The notes under the pieces: model-generated
Told to the model about the DNA's origin: nothing
Seen by the model: the letters and a program-made list of their open reading frames with translations, nothing else
The model's database searches: none
Part shown: piece by piece, positions 8,401-15,773 of the stretch
Numbering within the stretch: position 1 is the stretch's first letter
How the letters are laid out: each line of letters opens with the position of its first letter
Origin: an uncultured Prevotellaceae bacterium
Lineage (GTDB): Bacteria; Bacteroidota; Bacteroidia; Bacteroidales; Bacteroidaceae
Length of the DNA: 32,322 nucleotides
Assembly: GCA_946415365.1 (NCBI GenBank)
Contig: CAMKSE010000031.1
Span: forward strand, 1 to 32,322
Direction: 5' to 3'
Program-made: the position numbers and the translations under genes

Positions 8401-8887
8401 CGACAACAGGTTCTGGCAGCCGTTGGTCAGCGAAAACAGCTGTGGCATTCGTAGCACCGGGTGTAGCAATGGCCGTCCATCCCCATTCGTCGCCACCATC
8501 GCTCTTGCGGGCATAGGAAGTGCGGCTCATAGCCTCAGGGTAGTCTTGGCTGACAATGAGATTACCTGATTTGTCACTCAGGTAAATGGTACCACCGTCA
8601 CAGTCGAGTTTAAACGGAGCCTGGGTGCTCTTGATGTCGTTAGAGCCCAACCACACCACCTTGAAACCCTTTGCAGGAATAGTCCCAATACCGTTGGGCA
8701 TTTCCCATAATTTGAGATTCTCTGGGTTATTACTCAGGTACATTCCGTTCAGATTGACAACTTCGTCACTCGGATTATATAATTCTATCCAACTGTCGAA
8801 GTTGGTAGCGGGACTCATCACCTCACCCGCATTAGAGGCCATCAGTTCATTGACAATCAGGATTACAGAAAGTAAAGTCGACCACAT
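5468..8887 (-). CDS. Large CotH/lamin-tail protein with T9SS C-terminal signal
   Basis: This is a 1139-residue mosaic protein. In order it shows a lamin-tail domain at about 5-110 (NELMASN, WIELYNPS), a chitobiase-C/FN3-associated-like domain near 155-215 (LLYTTDGSVPS), a CotH kinase-like region at about 240-600 (VNLREPTNDKF; HDDWPDNN; FILFDLDYAF), a PEGA-like piece, a beta-sandwich with VDDGFVVYVNG, a second lamin-tail domain (NEISAANGIY) and a 75-residue type IX sorting domain ending LPAGVYIASVTDKHGQ...KFVI. The role is probably cell-surface attachment or modification; the substrate is unknown. The ATG at 8887 is used because the promoter box at 8915-8922 covers the in-frame upstream TTG. 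Oddly, the first lamin-tail strand begins almost at the initiator Met, leaving little room for a normal signal peptide. Confidence 0.88.
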   Translation of the reverse strand: MWSTLLSVILIVNELMASNAGEVMSPATNFDSWIELYNPSDEVVNLNGMYLSNNPENLKLWEMPNGIGTIPAKGFKVVWLGSNDIKSTQAPFKLDCDGGTIYLSDKSGNLIVSQDYPEAMSRTSYARKSDGGDEWGWTAIATPGATNATAVFADQRLPEPVVDQGSQLFRGSLKITVDIPEGTTLLYTTDGSVPSATNASSKESTDGVFYARGTTNFVFRLFKDGYLPSVPVTRSYIQTKDNYTIPIISIVGNEKYFTDPMWGIDVEGKNGKSGNGRSDAVNWNMDWDRPVNFSYISPTGGMLFNQDVNISVSGGWTRMIDPRSMKLKSNMIFDGQNHFDYSFFPQKPYIRSKVLLLRNGGNDVWRSHARFMDPALTTIVQRSGIDLDVQSTVQVAEYINGRFRGVVNLREPTNDKFVYANFGYDDEEIDMFENNEFKNGTDEAFNKLCELAKRINDPGVYDEVKALLDIDEFTNYMAAELFLGHDDWPDNNVKAYRSQDNGRYRFILFDLDYAFYGRGLKSSPGQVLDDNKKIAIISLFLNLIKHDEYRKKFIDTFCIMGGSVFEKQIASSIVDELAEAMRPMAELDGYVPDNAANTIKNNLKNQMATMANLLQQYSPMKLSSAKKLSVALNSDTEGANIYINSLKVPYATFDGQLFTPVTIEAQAPAGYTFEGWKKGTTASVQLIKTNETWKYYDKGAPASNWKSESFDDSSWSSGQAPLGYKMTGVKTTVSYGSNANQKNPATYFRKTVNLSTTPSRSDYFLLNYQVDDGFVVYVNGKEAGRYNMPNGNITFNSFSSSYAGDTPLTGTMELSSSLFKSGDNTIAVEIHNNSYTSSDQFWDAELLTTIGSASDEIVSPDPVIDLKEENNKQSLIACFTPLSEEAQAEQGITPVRINEISAANGIYVNDYFKRNDWVELYNTTSQPVDVEGMFLSDNEADPKKYQITKGETKTETVIPAHGHLIVWCDKLETETLLHANFKLDADGGLVMLTAADGSWTDKVTYGLMKEDETVGRYPDGTSDIFVMNIPTIAQANIYSSYVTTVPQETAIQNIMADGADEVSVSYLAGNLIVRSTLSDDLQMRVVNLAGQTFMNVPVMLNSGCAEVSTGQLPAGVYIASVTDKHGQKASCKFVINSKQ

Positions 8888-8914
8888 TTTATTATTTGGT
8901 TTATAATTGGGATG

Positions 8915-8941
8915 CAAAGGTACAAATAAAACACCAACAAA
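8915..8941 (-). promoter_or_regulatory. Promoter of the CotH gene
   Basis: On the minus strand TACCTTTG (complement of 8915-8922) has a TTTG (complement of 8938-8941) 15 bp upstream, a little short of the usual spacing. It places the transcript start just before the ATG at 8887 and rules out the TTG at 8917. Confidence 0.6.
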
Positions 8942-8991
8942 CGTCCGGATTGTGCATTTTTTAATGAAAAGATTAATTTTTTAATAAATTA

Positions 8992-9023
8992 TTTGGTGAT
9001 TTGACGGAAAAAGCGTACCTTTG
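8992..9023 (+). promoter_or_regulatory. Promoter of the rimP-nusA-infB operon
   Basis: TTTG at 8992-8995, a 20-bp spacer and TACCTTTG at 9016-9023 match the Bacteroidetes consensus closely. The leader to the rimP ATG is about 57 nt. Confidence 0.72.
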
Positions 9024-9086
9024 CACCCGTTCAGCGGAATGAGAGGCTCGAAAGGGTCTCTCATTTTCGATATTAATTAGTATTAG

Positions 9087-9554
9087 ATGATCAATAAAGA
9101 GACAATTCAGACATTGACGGAAGAGTGGTTGAAGGACAACGACTACTTCCTTGTAGACATCAACTTTGGTGCTGATGACAGGATCGTGATTGAGATCGAC
9201 CATGCCGATGGCGTGTGGATTGAGGACTGCGCAGCGTTGAGCCGTTTCCTTCAGGAGCAGCTGGGCGACGAACTTGGTGATTACGAACTCGAGGTGGGTA
9301 GTGCTGGCCTTGGGCAGCCGTTCAAGGTGGCTCAGCAGTATATAAACCACATCGGAGACACTGTCGAAGTGCTGGAACTTGACGGCAAGAAGGTGCAGGG
9401 TGTGTTAAAGTCGGTAGAAGGCACGAACTTCACCGTCACCGTGCATGAAAAACAAAAGCAGGAAGGCAAGAAGCGTCCCGTTCTGGTGGAAGTCGACAAG
9501 ACCTATGCCATGGACAGTGTGAAGTATGCCAAGTACCTGCTGGCATTCAAATGA
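9087..9554 (+). CDS. rimP: Ribosome maturation factor RimP
   Basis: The 155-residue protein has the RimP two-domain layout: an alpha/beta N-terminal part with DCAALSRFLQEQL and the YELEVGSAGLGQPFK motif, and an SH3-like C-terminal part (VEVLELDGKKVQGVLKSVEG). RimP assists 30S subunit maturation. The canonical SSPGLDRPL motif appears here as GSAGLGQPF, a lineage variation. It is the first gene of the operon with nusA and infB, as in most bacteria. nusA follows after 26 bp. Confidence 0.95.
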   Translation: MINKETIQTLTEEWLKDNDYFLVDINFGADDRIVIEIDHADGVWIEDCAALSRFLQEQLGDELGDYELEVGSAGLGQPFKVAQQYINHIGDTVEVLELDGKKVQGVLKSVEGTNFTVTVHEKQKQEGKKRPVLVEVDKTYAMDSVKYAKYLLAFK

Positions 9555-9580
9555 ATAATTAAAAATAAAAAGTAATATTA

Positions 9581-10840
9581 ATGGCAACAAGAAAAGATGC
9601 GAAAGGCCCCTCCATGATTGAGACCTTTCAGGAATTTAAAGAGAACAAGAACATCGACCGCACCACGCTTGTAAGTGTGCTGGAAGAGAGTTTCCGCAAT
9701 GTGATTGCAAAGATCTATGGTTCTGACGAGAACTTCGACGTGATTGTGAACCCTGACAAGGGTGACTTCGAGATTCACCGTAACCGTGTGGTGGTAGCCG
9801 ACGGTGAGGTGGTGGACGAGAACAAGGAGATAGCACTCTCCGAGGCCCAGAAAATTGAGCCTGACTACGAGATCGGTGAGGAAGTCAGTGAGGAGGTGGA
9901 CTTCCAGAAGTTCGGCCGTCGTGCCATCCTGAACCTGCGTCAGACACTGGCTTCGAAGATTCTGGAGCTGGAGCACGACTCCCTCTACCAGAAGTACAAG
10001 GACAAGGTTGGTCAGGTGGTCAGCGGCGAGGTTTACCAGATCTGGAAGCGCGAGGTGCTGCTGATGGACGATGAGAGCAATGAGCTCCACCTGCCGAAGA
10101 GTGAGCAGATCCCCTCAGACAACTATCATAAGGGAGAGACCATCCGTGCTATCGTGAAAGAGGTGCAGAACGAGAACAACAATCCCCGTATCATCCTCTC
10201 GCGTACCAGTCCTGTGTTCCTGGAGCGTTTGCTCGAGGCCGAGGTTCCTGAGATCAACGATGGTCTGATTACTATCAAGAAGGTGGCTCGTATGCCGGGC
10301 GATCGTGCAAAGGTGGCCGTGGAGAGTTACGACGAGCGTATCGATCCAGTAGGAGCCTGTGTAGGTGTGAAGGGTAGTCGTGTGCATGGCATCGTTCGTG
10401 AACTCGGCAATGAGAATATCGACGTCATCAACTACTCCTCTAACGTGCAGCTGTTTATCCAGCGCGCCCTGAGCCCTGCCAAGATCTCAAGCATCGTTCT
10501 CGACCAGGAGAATCGCAAGGCAGAGGTCTATCTGCAGCCGGAAGAGGTCAGCCTGGCCATCGGACGTGGCGGTATGAACATCAAACTTGCCTCTATGCTG
10601 ACAGAGTACACCATCGACGTGTTCCGTGTGGTCAGTGAGAGTGAAGCCGACGAGGATATCTATCTGGAAGAGTTCAACGATGAAATCGACCAGTGGGTTA
10701 TCGATGCCATCAAGGCCATCGGCCTCGACACAGCCAAGGCTGTCCTTAACGCTCCCCGTGAGATGCTGATTGAGAAGGCAGACCTCGAGGAGGAGACTGT
10801 AGACCATCTGCTGGAAGTTCTCCGTGCGGAGTTTGAGTAA
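9581..10840 (+). CDS. nusA: Transcription termination/antitermination factor NusA
   Basis: The 419-residue protein has the NusA N-terminal RNA-polymerase-binding domain (about 1-125), an S1 domain (about 130-205, VGQVVSGEVYQIWKREV), and KH1 and KH2 domains with the GACVGVKGSRVHGIVREL and AIGRGGMNIKLAS signatures. A short helix-hairpin-helix-like tail follows (IDAIKAIGLDTAKAVL). NusA modulates pausing, termination and antitermination. The long acidic repeats of enterobacterial NusA are absent, as is usual in this phylum. It lies between rimP and infB. Confidence 0.96.
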   Translation: MATRKDAKGPSMIETFQEFKENKNIDRTTLVSVLEESFRNVIAKIYGSDENFDVIVNPDKGDFEIHRNRVVVADGEVVDENKEIALSEAQKIEPDYEIGEEVSEEVDFQKFGRRAILNLRQTLASKILELEHDSLYQKYKDKVGQVVSGEVYQIWKREVLLMDDESNELHLPKSEQIPSDNYHKGETIRAIVKEVQNENNNPRIILSRTSPVFLERLLEAEVPEINDGLITIKKVARMPGDRAKVAVESYDERIDPVGACVGVKGSRVHGIVRELGNENIDVINYSSNVQLFIQRALSPAKISSIVLDQENRKAEVYLQPEEVSLAIGRGGMNIKLASMLTEYTIDVFRVVSESEADEDIYLEEFNDEIDQWVIDAIKAIGLDTAKAVLNAPREMLIEKADLEEETVDHLLEVLRAEFE

Positions 10841-10841
10841 A

Positions 10842-10870
10842 GGTAAAAAAGTAAAAAGGTAAAAAAGTAA
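10842..10870 (+). repeat. GTAAAAAR octamers before infB (copy 2)
   Basis: GT steps at 10843, 10851, 10859 and 10867, exactly 8 bp apart, fill nearly the whole nusA-infB spacer and end just before the infB ATG. It resembles the arrays at 3693 and 31589. Confidence 0.8.
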
Positions 10871-10873
10871 AGA

Positions 10874-13717
10874 ATGGGAGTCAGATTAAATAAAGTATTA
10901 ACGGAACTGAACATTGGTCTTCAGACGGCAGTCGACTATCTGAAGAACAAGAAAAGCCTGGGTGAGATCAAGGACGACGCCAACATGAACACCAAGATCA
11001 ACGATGCGCAATATGAGGCATTGGTGAAGGAGTTCAGGGGTGACAAGGACGTGAAGACCCTGGCTGGAATGATGTTCCCAAAGAAAAAGGAGAAGACTAA
11101 GACTCCACCTAAGCCGGAGCCTGTAGTTGAGGTCGTGAAGGAAGAGCCGCGTGTGGCATTCAAGACCGTTGGGAAGATAGACCTGAGCCAGGTGGGGAAA
11201 CCCGCTCCCAAGCCGAAGGAAGAGCCGAAGCCAGCAGTTGAGACCAAGGTTGAGGTGTCAGAGCCGAAGGTTGAGGTCAAGCCAGAACCGGCTCCGGAGC
11301 CCAAACAGAAACCGAAGGCTGAAGTGAAAAGTGAGGCAGTTAAAAGTGGAGAAGTGAAACCGGAACCTGTGGCCGAACCAAAGCCTCCAGTAGCATCGGC
11401 TCCTGAGACACCAGAGCCTCAGGAAGAACTGGAGGGTCCGAAAGAGCCTGAGATCTATAAGCTGAAGATCGAGACGAAGGCTGTACCCAACTTGAATGTC
11501 GTGGGAAAAATCGATCTCGACTCACTGAACCAGAGCACTCGTCCTAAGAAGAAGACCAAGGAGGAGCGCAAGAAGGAACGTGAGGAGAAGCAGGCCCAGA
11601 TGCACAGTGGTAATGGTGAGAAGAAGAAGCGCGAACGTATCCGTGGCGGTAAGGAGCGCGTGGATATCGAGGCCGCTGCCAATCAGGAAAAGAACCAGAA
11701 CAATAACAAGAAGAATAAGAACAAGGGCGGTAATCAGAACTTCCAGGACAACAACCAGCAGCAGGGCGGTGGTAAGAACAAGAAAAAGAACCGTCCAGTG
11801 AGGCCGCTGGAGGTTGATGACGAGGCTGTGGCCCGTCAGGTAAAGGAGACACTGGCCCGTCTGACCTCAAAGAATCAGAATAAGAAGGGCGCCAAGTACC
11901 GTCGTGAGAAACGCGATGCCGTAGCAGAGCGCATTAACGAGGAAATGGCAGCAGAGGCAGCACAGAGCAAGGTACTGAAACTGACGGAGTTCGTGACGGT
12001 GTCTGAGCTGGCCACCATGATGAATGTTGGTGTCAATCAGGTCATTGGTACATGTATGAGCATCGGTATCATGGTGTCTATCAACCAGCGTCTGGATGCA
12101 GAGACCATTAATATCGTAGCTGAGGAGTTCGGATTTACGACAGAGTATGTCAGTGCTGAGGTTCAGAACGCCATTACTGAAGAGGAGGATGATGAGAACG
12201 ATCTGCTGAATCGCGCTCCTATCGTGACGGTGATGGGACATGTCGACCATGGTAAGACCTCGCTGCTCGACTTCATCCGCAACACCAACGTGATTGCCGG
12301 TGAGGCTGGTGGCATCACCCAGCACATCGGTGCTTATAACGTGAAACTGAAGGACGGCCGTCGGATTACGTTCCTCGACACGCCTGGTCACGAGGCTTTC
12401 ACTGCCATGCGTGCCCGTGGTGCTCAGGTGACGGATATCGCCATCATCATCATCGCTGCCGACGACTCCGTGATGCCTACCACCAAGGAGGCCATCGCAC
12501 ATGCCCAGGCAGCCAACGTTCCGATGGTGTTTGCCATCAACAAGATTGATAAGCCAGGTGCCAACCCGGATAAGATCCGTGAAGACCTGGCCAATATGAA
12601 CCTGCTCGTTGAAGACTGGGGTGGAAAGTACCAGTGTCAGGAGATCAGTGCCAAGAAGGGCATTGGTGTCGACGAGTTGTTGGAGAAGGTGCTGCTTGAG
12701 GCTGAGATGCTTGACCTGAAGGCTAATCCTAACCGTAAGGCTACCGGCTCCATCATCGAGTCATCGCTCGACAAGGGCCGTGGCTACGTCAGCACTGTGC
12801 TGGTATCGAATGGTACACTGAAGGTTGGCGACATCGTGGTGGCTGGTACCAGCTACGGACGTATTAAAGCCATGTTCAACGAACGTAACCAGCGCATCGA
12901 GCAGGCTGGTCCTGCCGAGCCCGCCATCATCCTCGGACTGAATGGTGCTCCGACGGCTGGTGACTCATTCCATATCATGGAGACAGAGCAGGAAGCCCGT
13001 GAAATCACCAACAAGCGTACTCAGTTGCAGCGTGAACAGAGTCTCCGTACCACGAAGACCCTGGGTCTCGACGATATCTCTCATCGTATTGCACTCGGTG
13101 AGTTCCACGAACTGAACATCATCGTGAAGGGTGATACCGACGGTTCTATCGAGGCTCTTAGCGACTCGTTCATCAAGCTGTCTACAGAGAAGGTACAGGT
13201 GAACGTCATCTCGAAGGCTGTGGGTCAGATTTCGGAGAACGATGTCATGCTGGCTTCGGCTTCCGATGCCATCATCGTCGGCTTCCAGGTACGTCCTTCT
13301 GCCGATGCCCGTCGTGCCGCTGAGCGCGAGGGTGTGGAGATCAACACCTACTCTATCATCTACGACGCCATCGACGAGGTGAAGTCCACGATGCAGGGTA
13401 TGCTCGACAAGGTGAAGAAGGAGATTGTCTCTGGTGAGATTGAGGTGAAGCAGGTATTCAAGATTTCCAAGGTGGGTACCGTAGCCGGTGGTCTGGTGAC
13501 AGACGGTAAGGTACACAACAAGGACAAGGCTCGTGTGATCCGCGACGGTATCGTGATCCACACGGCTCCTATCGATGCCCTGAAGCGCTACAAGGACGAT
13601 GCCAAGGAAGTGGCAACAGGCCTGGAGTGTGGTATCTCGCTCGTCAACTTCAACGACATCCAGGTGGGTGATATCATCGAAACCTTCACTGAGATTGAGG
13701 TAGAGCAGAAGCTGTAG
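10874..13717 (+). CDS. infB: Translation initiation factor IF-2
   Basis: The 947-residue GTPase positions initiator tRNA on the 30S subunit and drives subunit joining. An IF2_N domain covers about 1-50 (RLNKVLTELNIGLQTAVDYL). A long low-complexity linker, Pro/Glu/Lys-rich then Asn/Gln/Lys-rich, spans about 75-345, and a second IF2_N lies near 365-415. The G domain shows GHVDHGKT, GGITQHIGA, DTPGHEAF and NKID. Domains II, III and IV follow to the end. The linker contains AGTG-type repeats at 11323-11360 (residues KSEAVKSGEVK), related to the coding heptads found at 27637 and 28501. The next gene starts 2 bp after the stop. Confidence 0.97.
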   Translation: MGVRLNKVLTELNIGLQTAVDYLKNKKSLGEIKDDANMNTKINDAQYEALVKEFRGDKDVKTLAGMMFPKKKEKTKTPPKPEPVVEVVKEEPRVAFKTVGKIDLSQVGKPAPKPKEEPKPAVETKVEVSEPKVEVKPEPAPEPKQKPKAEVKSEAVKSGEVKPEPVAEPKPPVASAPETPEPQEELEGPKEPEIYKLKIETKAVPNLNVVGKIDLDSLNQSTRPKKKTKEERKKEREEKQAQMHSGNGEKKKRERIRGGKERVDIEAAANQEKNQNNNKKNKNKGGNQNFQDNNQQQGGGKNKKKNRPVRPLEVDDEAVARQVKETLARLTSKNQNKKGAKYRREKRDAVAERINEEMAAEAAQSKVLKLTEFVTVSELATMMNVGVNQVIGTCMSIGIMVSINQRLDAETINIVAEEFGFTTEYVSAEVQNAITEEEDDENDLLNRAPIVTVMGHVDHGKTSLLDFIRNTNVIAGEAGGITQHIGAYNVKLKDGRRITFLDTPGHEAFTAMRARGAQVTDIAIIIIAADDSVMPTTKEAIAHAQAANVPMVFAINKIDKPGANPDKIREDLANMNLLVEDWGGKYQCQEISAKKGIGVDELLEKVLLEAEMLDLKANPNRKATGSIIESSLDKGRGYVSTVLVSNGTLKVGDIVVAGTSYGRIKAMFNERNQRIEQAGPAEPAIILGLNGAPTAGDSFHIMETEQEAREITNKRTQLQREQSLRTTKTLGLDDISHRIALGEFHELNIIVKGDTDGSIEALSDSFIKLSTEKVQVNVISKAVGQISENDVMLASASDAIIVGFQVRPSADARRAAEREGVEINTYSIIYDAIDEVKSTMQGMLDKVKKEIVSGEIEVKQVFKISKVGTVAGGLVTDGKVHNKDKARVIRDGIVIHTAPIDALKRYKDDAKEVATGLECGISLVNFNDIQVGDIIETFTEIEVEQKL

Positions 13718-13719
13718 AT

Positions 13720-15762
13720 ATGAGCAAGAAGCCCAAGTTCCGTTCCTTTTCCAAACGGCTGACACGATGGATTGCATTCACGCAACTCATCGTGATGGGA
13801 CTCGCCTCGTACTGGATTTTTATGATCTCCAAGAACTTCGTGCTCTTGGAGGAGGCCAGCAATCACAGAGGCTCTCTGACTGCTGTCAATGCTAAAGTGG
13901 AAAAGGCACTCTCAGAGGTCTCTACCGCTACGAGTAATCGTGTGGACGAGATTGAGAAGAACCTGGACCGTCCTGACAGGCTGGCCGATATCATGAGTGA
14001 GGTGGTTGGTCAGAATCCCACCATCCGCAGTTGTGGTATCAGCTTCGTGGCTGGTTATTATCCGCAGAAGGGGCGCTGGTTCTGTCCTTATGCTGTCAGG
14101 GTTGAAGATGGGAAGATAGAGAAGCGCATTATTGGCAGTGCCAGTCATGACTATCTGAAGGCCAAATGGTTTACGGAGGCACTCGAAGCCGACAGCAGCT
14201 ACTGGTCAAGGCCCTTCTTCGATGCTTCCGACTCCATCACTCCCTTGGTATCTTATATGATGCCTGTCAAGGATAAGCAAGGAAAGACGGTTGCTATTCT
14301 TGGCGCAGACTTATCATTGGAATGGATTCGTGAAAGACTGTTCGGTGGCGTTTACTCAGATAATGATTCTGTCCATATCAATCTCAGGGACAACTCAGAA
14401 AGGCGTCGCAACGACGGTGGCTTTGTAAACATCGACTGGCGTGGTGTGACGAAGAAGTTCATCATTGACGATGACGGTACGTTCATTGTCCATCCTGACA
14501 AGAATCTGATTATCAAGAATAATTATTTCGAGCTTGCCAAGACCACGCCCGACACGATAGATGATCACGTTGGTCATCGGATGATTGCTGGTAAAACGGG
14601 AACTCATACGGAAGAGCATGGTATATTAATCAAGTCGTTTAAGTTCTTTGACAGCGATTTCATGCCTGTCTATATGTTTTATGAGCCCGTTAAATATACC
14701 AATTGGAGCATTGCCTCAGTCGTACCGAGCGTGATGGTGGATATCTTAGCCATTGGCAATGGCGTCATCATGATCGTGCTGATTGCCATAGCTTTGTTCA
14801 TTACCCGTTTTGTCGGACGACGTGTCATCAAACGGGCCACAAAACCGTTGAAACAGCTGGCAGAATCAGCCGATGAGGTGGCAAAGGGAAACTTCTCAGC
14901 ACCTCTTCCCCAAATCAAGCACAACGACGAGATACACCAGTTGCGCGACTCGTTCGAGAGTATGCAGCACTCTCTGAAGAATTACATTGAGGAACTGAAG
15001 GAGACCACCGCCTCGAAGGCGGCCATCGAGAATGAACTGAAGGTGGCTCACGACATCCAGATGTCCATGTTGCCGAAGACCTTCCCACCTTATCCGGAAC
15101 GCAACGACATCGACATCTATGGTGTTCTCACACCTGCCAAGGATGTGGGTGGTGACTTGTTCGATTTCCACATCCGCAACGAGAAGCTGTTTTTCTGCAT
15201 CGGCGATGTATCAGGCAAGGGTGTACCGGCTTCACTGGTGATGGCCATGACACGCTCGTTATTCCGTAACATATCCTCTCACATAGAGGAGCCCCATCTC
15301 ATTGTCAAAGCCCTCAACGCTGCAATGGTCGACGGCAATGAGGCAAACATGTTCGTTACGCTCTTCCTGGGTGTTCTCGACCTTCATACAGGACTGATTC
15401 GCTATTGCAATGCCGGCCATAACTCGCCGCTGGTTATCGGCAGAGATGTCAGCATACTAAACTGTCATGCCAATATGCCCATTGGCGTGTTAGACGACTG
15501 GAGCTTTACCTGTCAGGAGAAGCAGTTAGAATCACAGAACACCATCTTCCTCTATACCGATGGACTCAATGAGGCAGAGGACACTGGTCATGCCCAGTTT
15601 GGCGACAGTCGCATTTTCCGTGTGGCTAGCGACTGTCTGGCCAACGGACAGATAGAAGTAGCGACGCTTATCAACAAAATGTCAGAGGCGGTCCATCGTT
15701 TCGTCGGTGATGCCGAGCAGAGTGACGACCTCACGATGCTGGCTATTCAATTTAAGAATTGA
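13720..15762 (+). CDS. Membrane sensor SpoIIE-family PP2C phosphatase (Cache-HAMP-PP2C)
   Basis: The 680-residue protein has TM1 at about 19-38, an extracytoplasmic dCache-like sensor at about 45-340 (WFTEALEADSSYWSRPFFD; ILGADLSLEWI), TM2 near 342-362 (IVLIAIALFI), a HAMP domain (TKPLKQLAESADEVAKGNF), a coiled-coil linker and a C-terminal SpoIIE-type PP2C domain from about 440. The metal-binding motifs are visible: GGDLFDF, GDVSGKGVPASL, TDGLNEAE and DDLTMLAI. It should dephosphorylate an anti-sigma-factor antagonist or similar partner on sensing an external ligand. Its ATG lies 2 bp after the infB stop, so translation is probably coupled; no partner kinase or antagonist gene lies in the window. 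Confidence 0.93.
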   Translation: MSKKPKFRSFSKRLTRWIAFTQLIVMGLASYWIFMISKNFVLLEEASNHRGSLTAVNAKVEKALSEVSTATSNRVDEIEKNLDRPDRLADIMSEVVGQNPTIRSCGISFVAGYYPQKGRWFCPYAVRVEDGKIEKRIIGSASHDYLKAKWFTEALEADSSYWSRPFFDASDSITPLVSYMMPVKDKQGKTVAILGADLSLEWIRERLFGGVYSDNDSVHINLRDNSERRRNDGGFVNIDWRGVTKKFIIDDDGTFIVHPDKNLIIKNNYFELAKTTPDTIDDHVGHRMIAGKTGTHTEEHGILIKSFKFFDSDFMPVYMFYEPVKYTNWSIASVVPSVMVDILAIGNGVIMIVLIAIALFITRFVGRRVIKRATKPLKQLAESADEVAKGNFSAPLPQIKHNDEIHQLRDSFESMQHSLKNYIEELKETTASKAAIENELKVAHDIQMSMLPKTFPPYPERNDIDIYGVLTPAKDVGGDLFDFHIRNEKLFFCIGDVSGKGVPASLVMAMTRSLFRNISSHIEEPHLIVKALNAAMVDGNEANMFVTLFLGVLDLHTGLIRYCNAGHNSPLVIGRDVSILNCHANMPIGVLDDWSFTCQEKQLESQNTIFLYTDGLNEAEDTGHAQFGDSRIFRVASDCLANGQIEVATLINKMSEAVHRFVGDAEQSDDLTMLAIQFKN

Positions 15763-15773
15763 GGAATAAGCAG

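Noticed and set aside
8888..8917. TTG start ten codons upstream for the CotH gene
   Set aside because: The TTG lies inside the promoter -7 box, so it would be at or before the transcript start.
12965..13777. Long minus-strand ORF of 270 residues inside infB
   Set aside because: It is antisense to well-conserved infB codons; such shadows arise from the codon bias of this genome. The same holds for minus ORFs within nusA, sufC and sufD.
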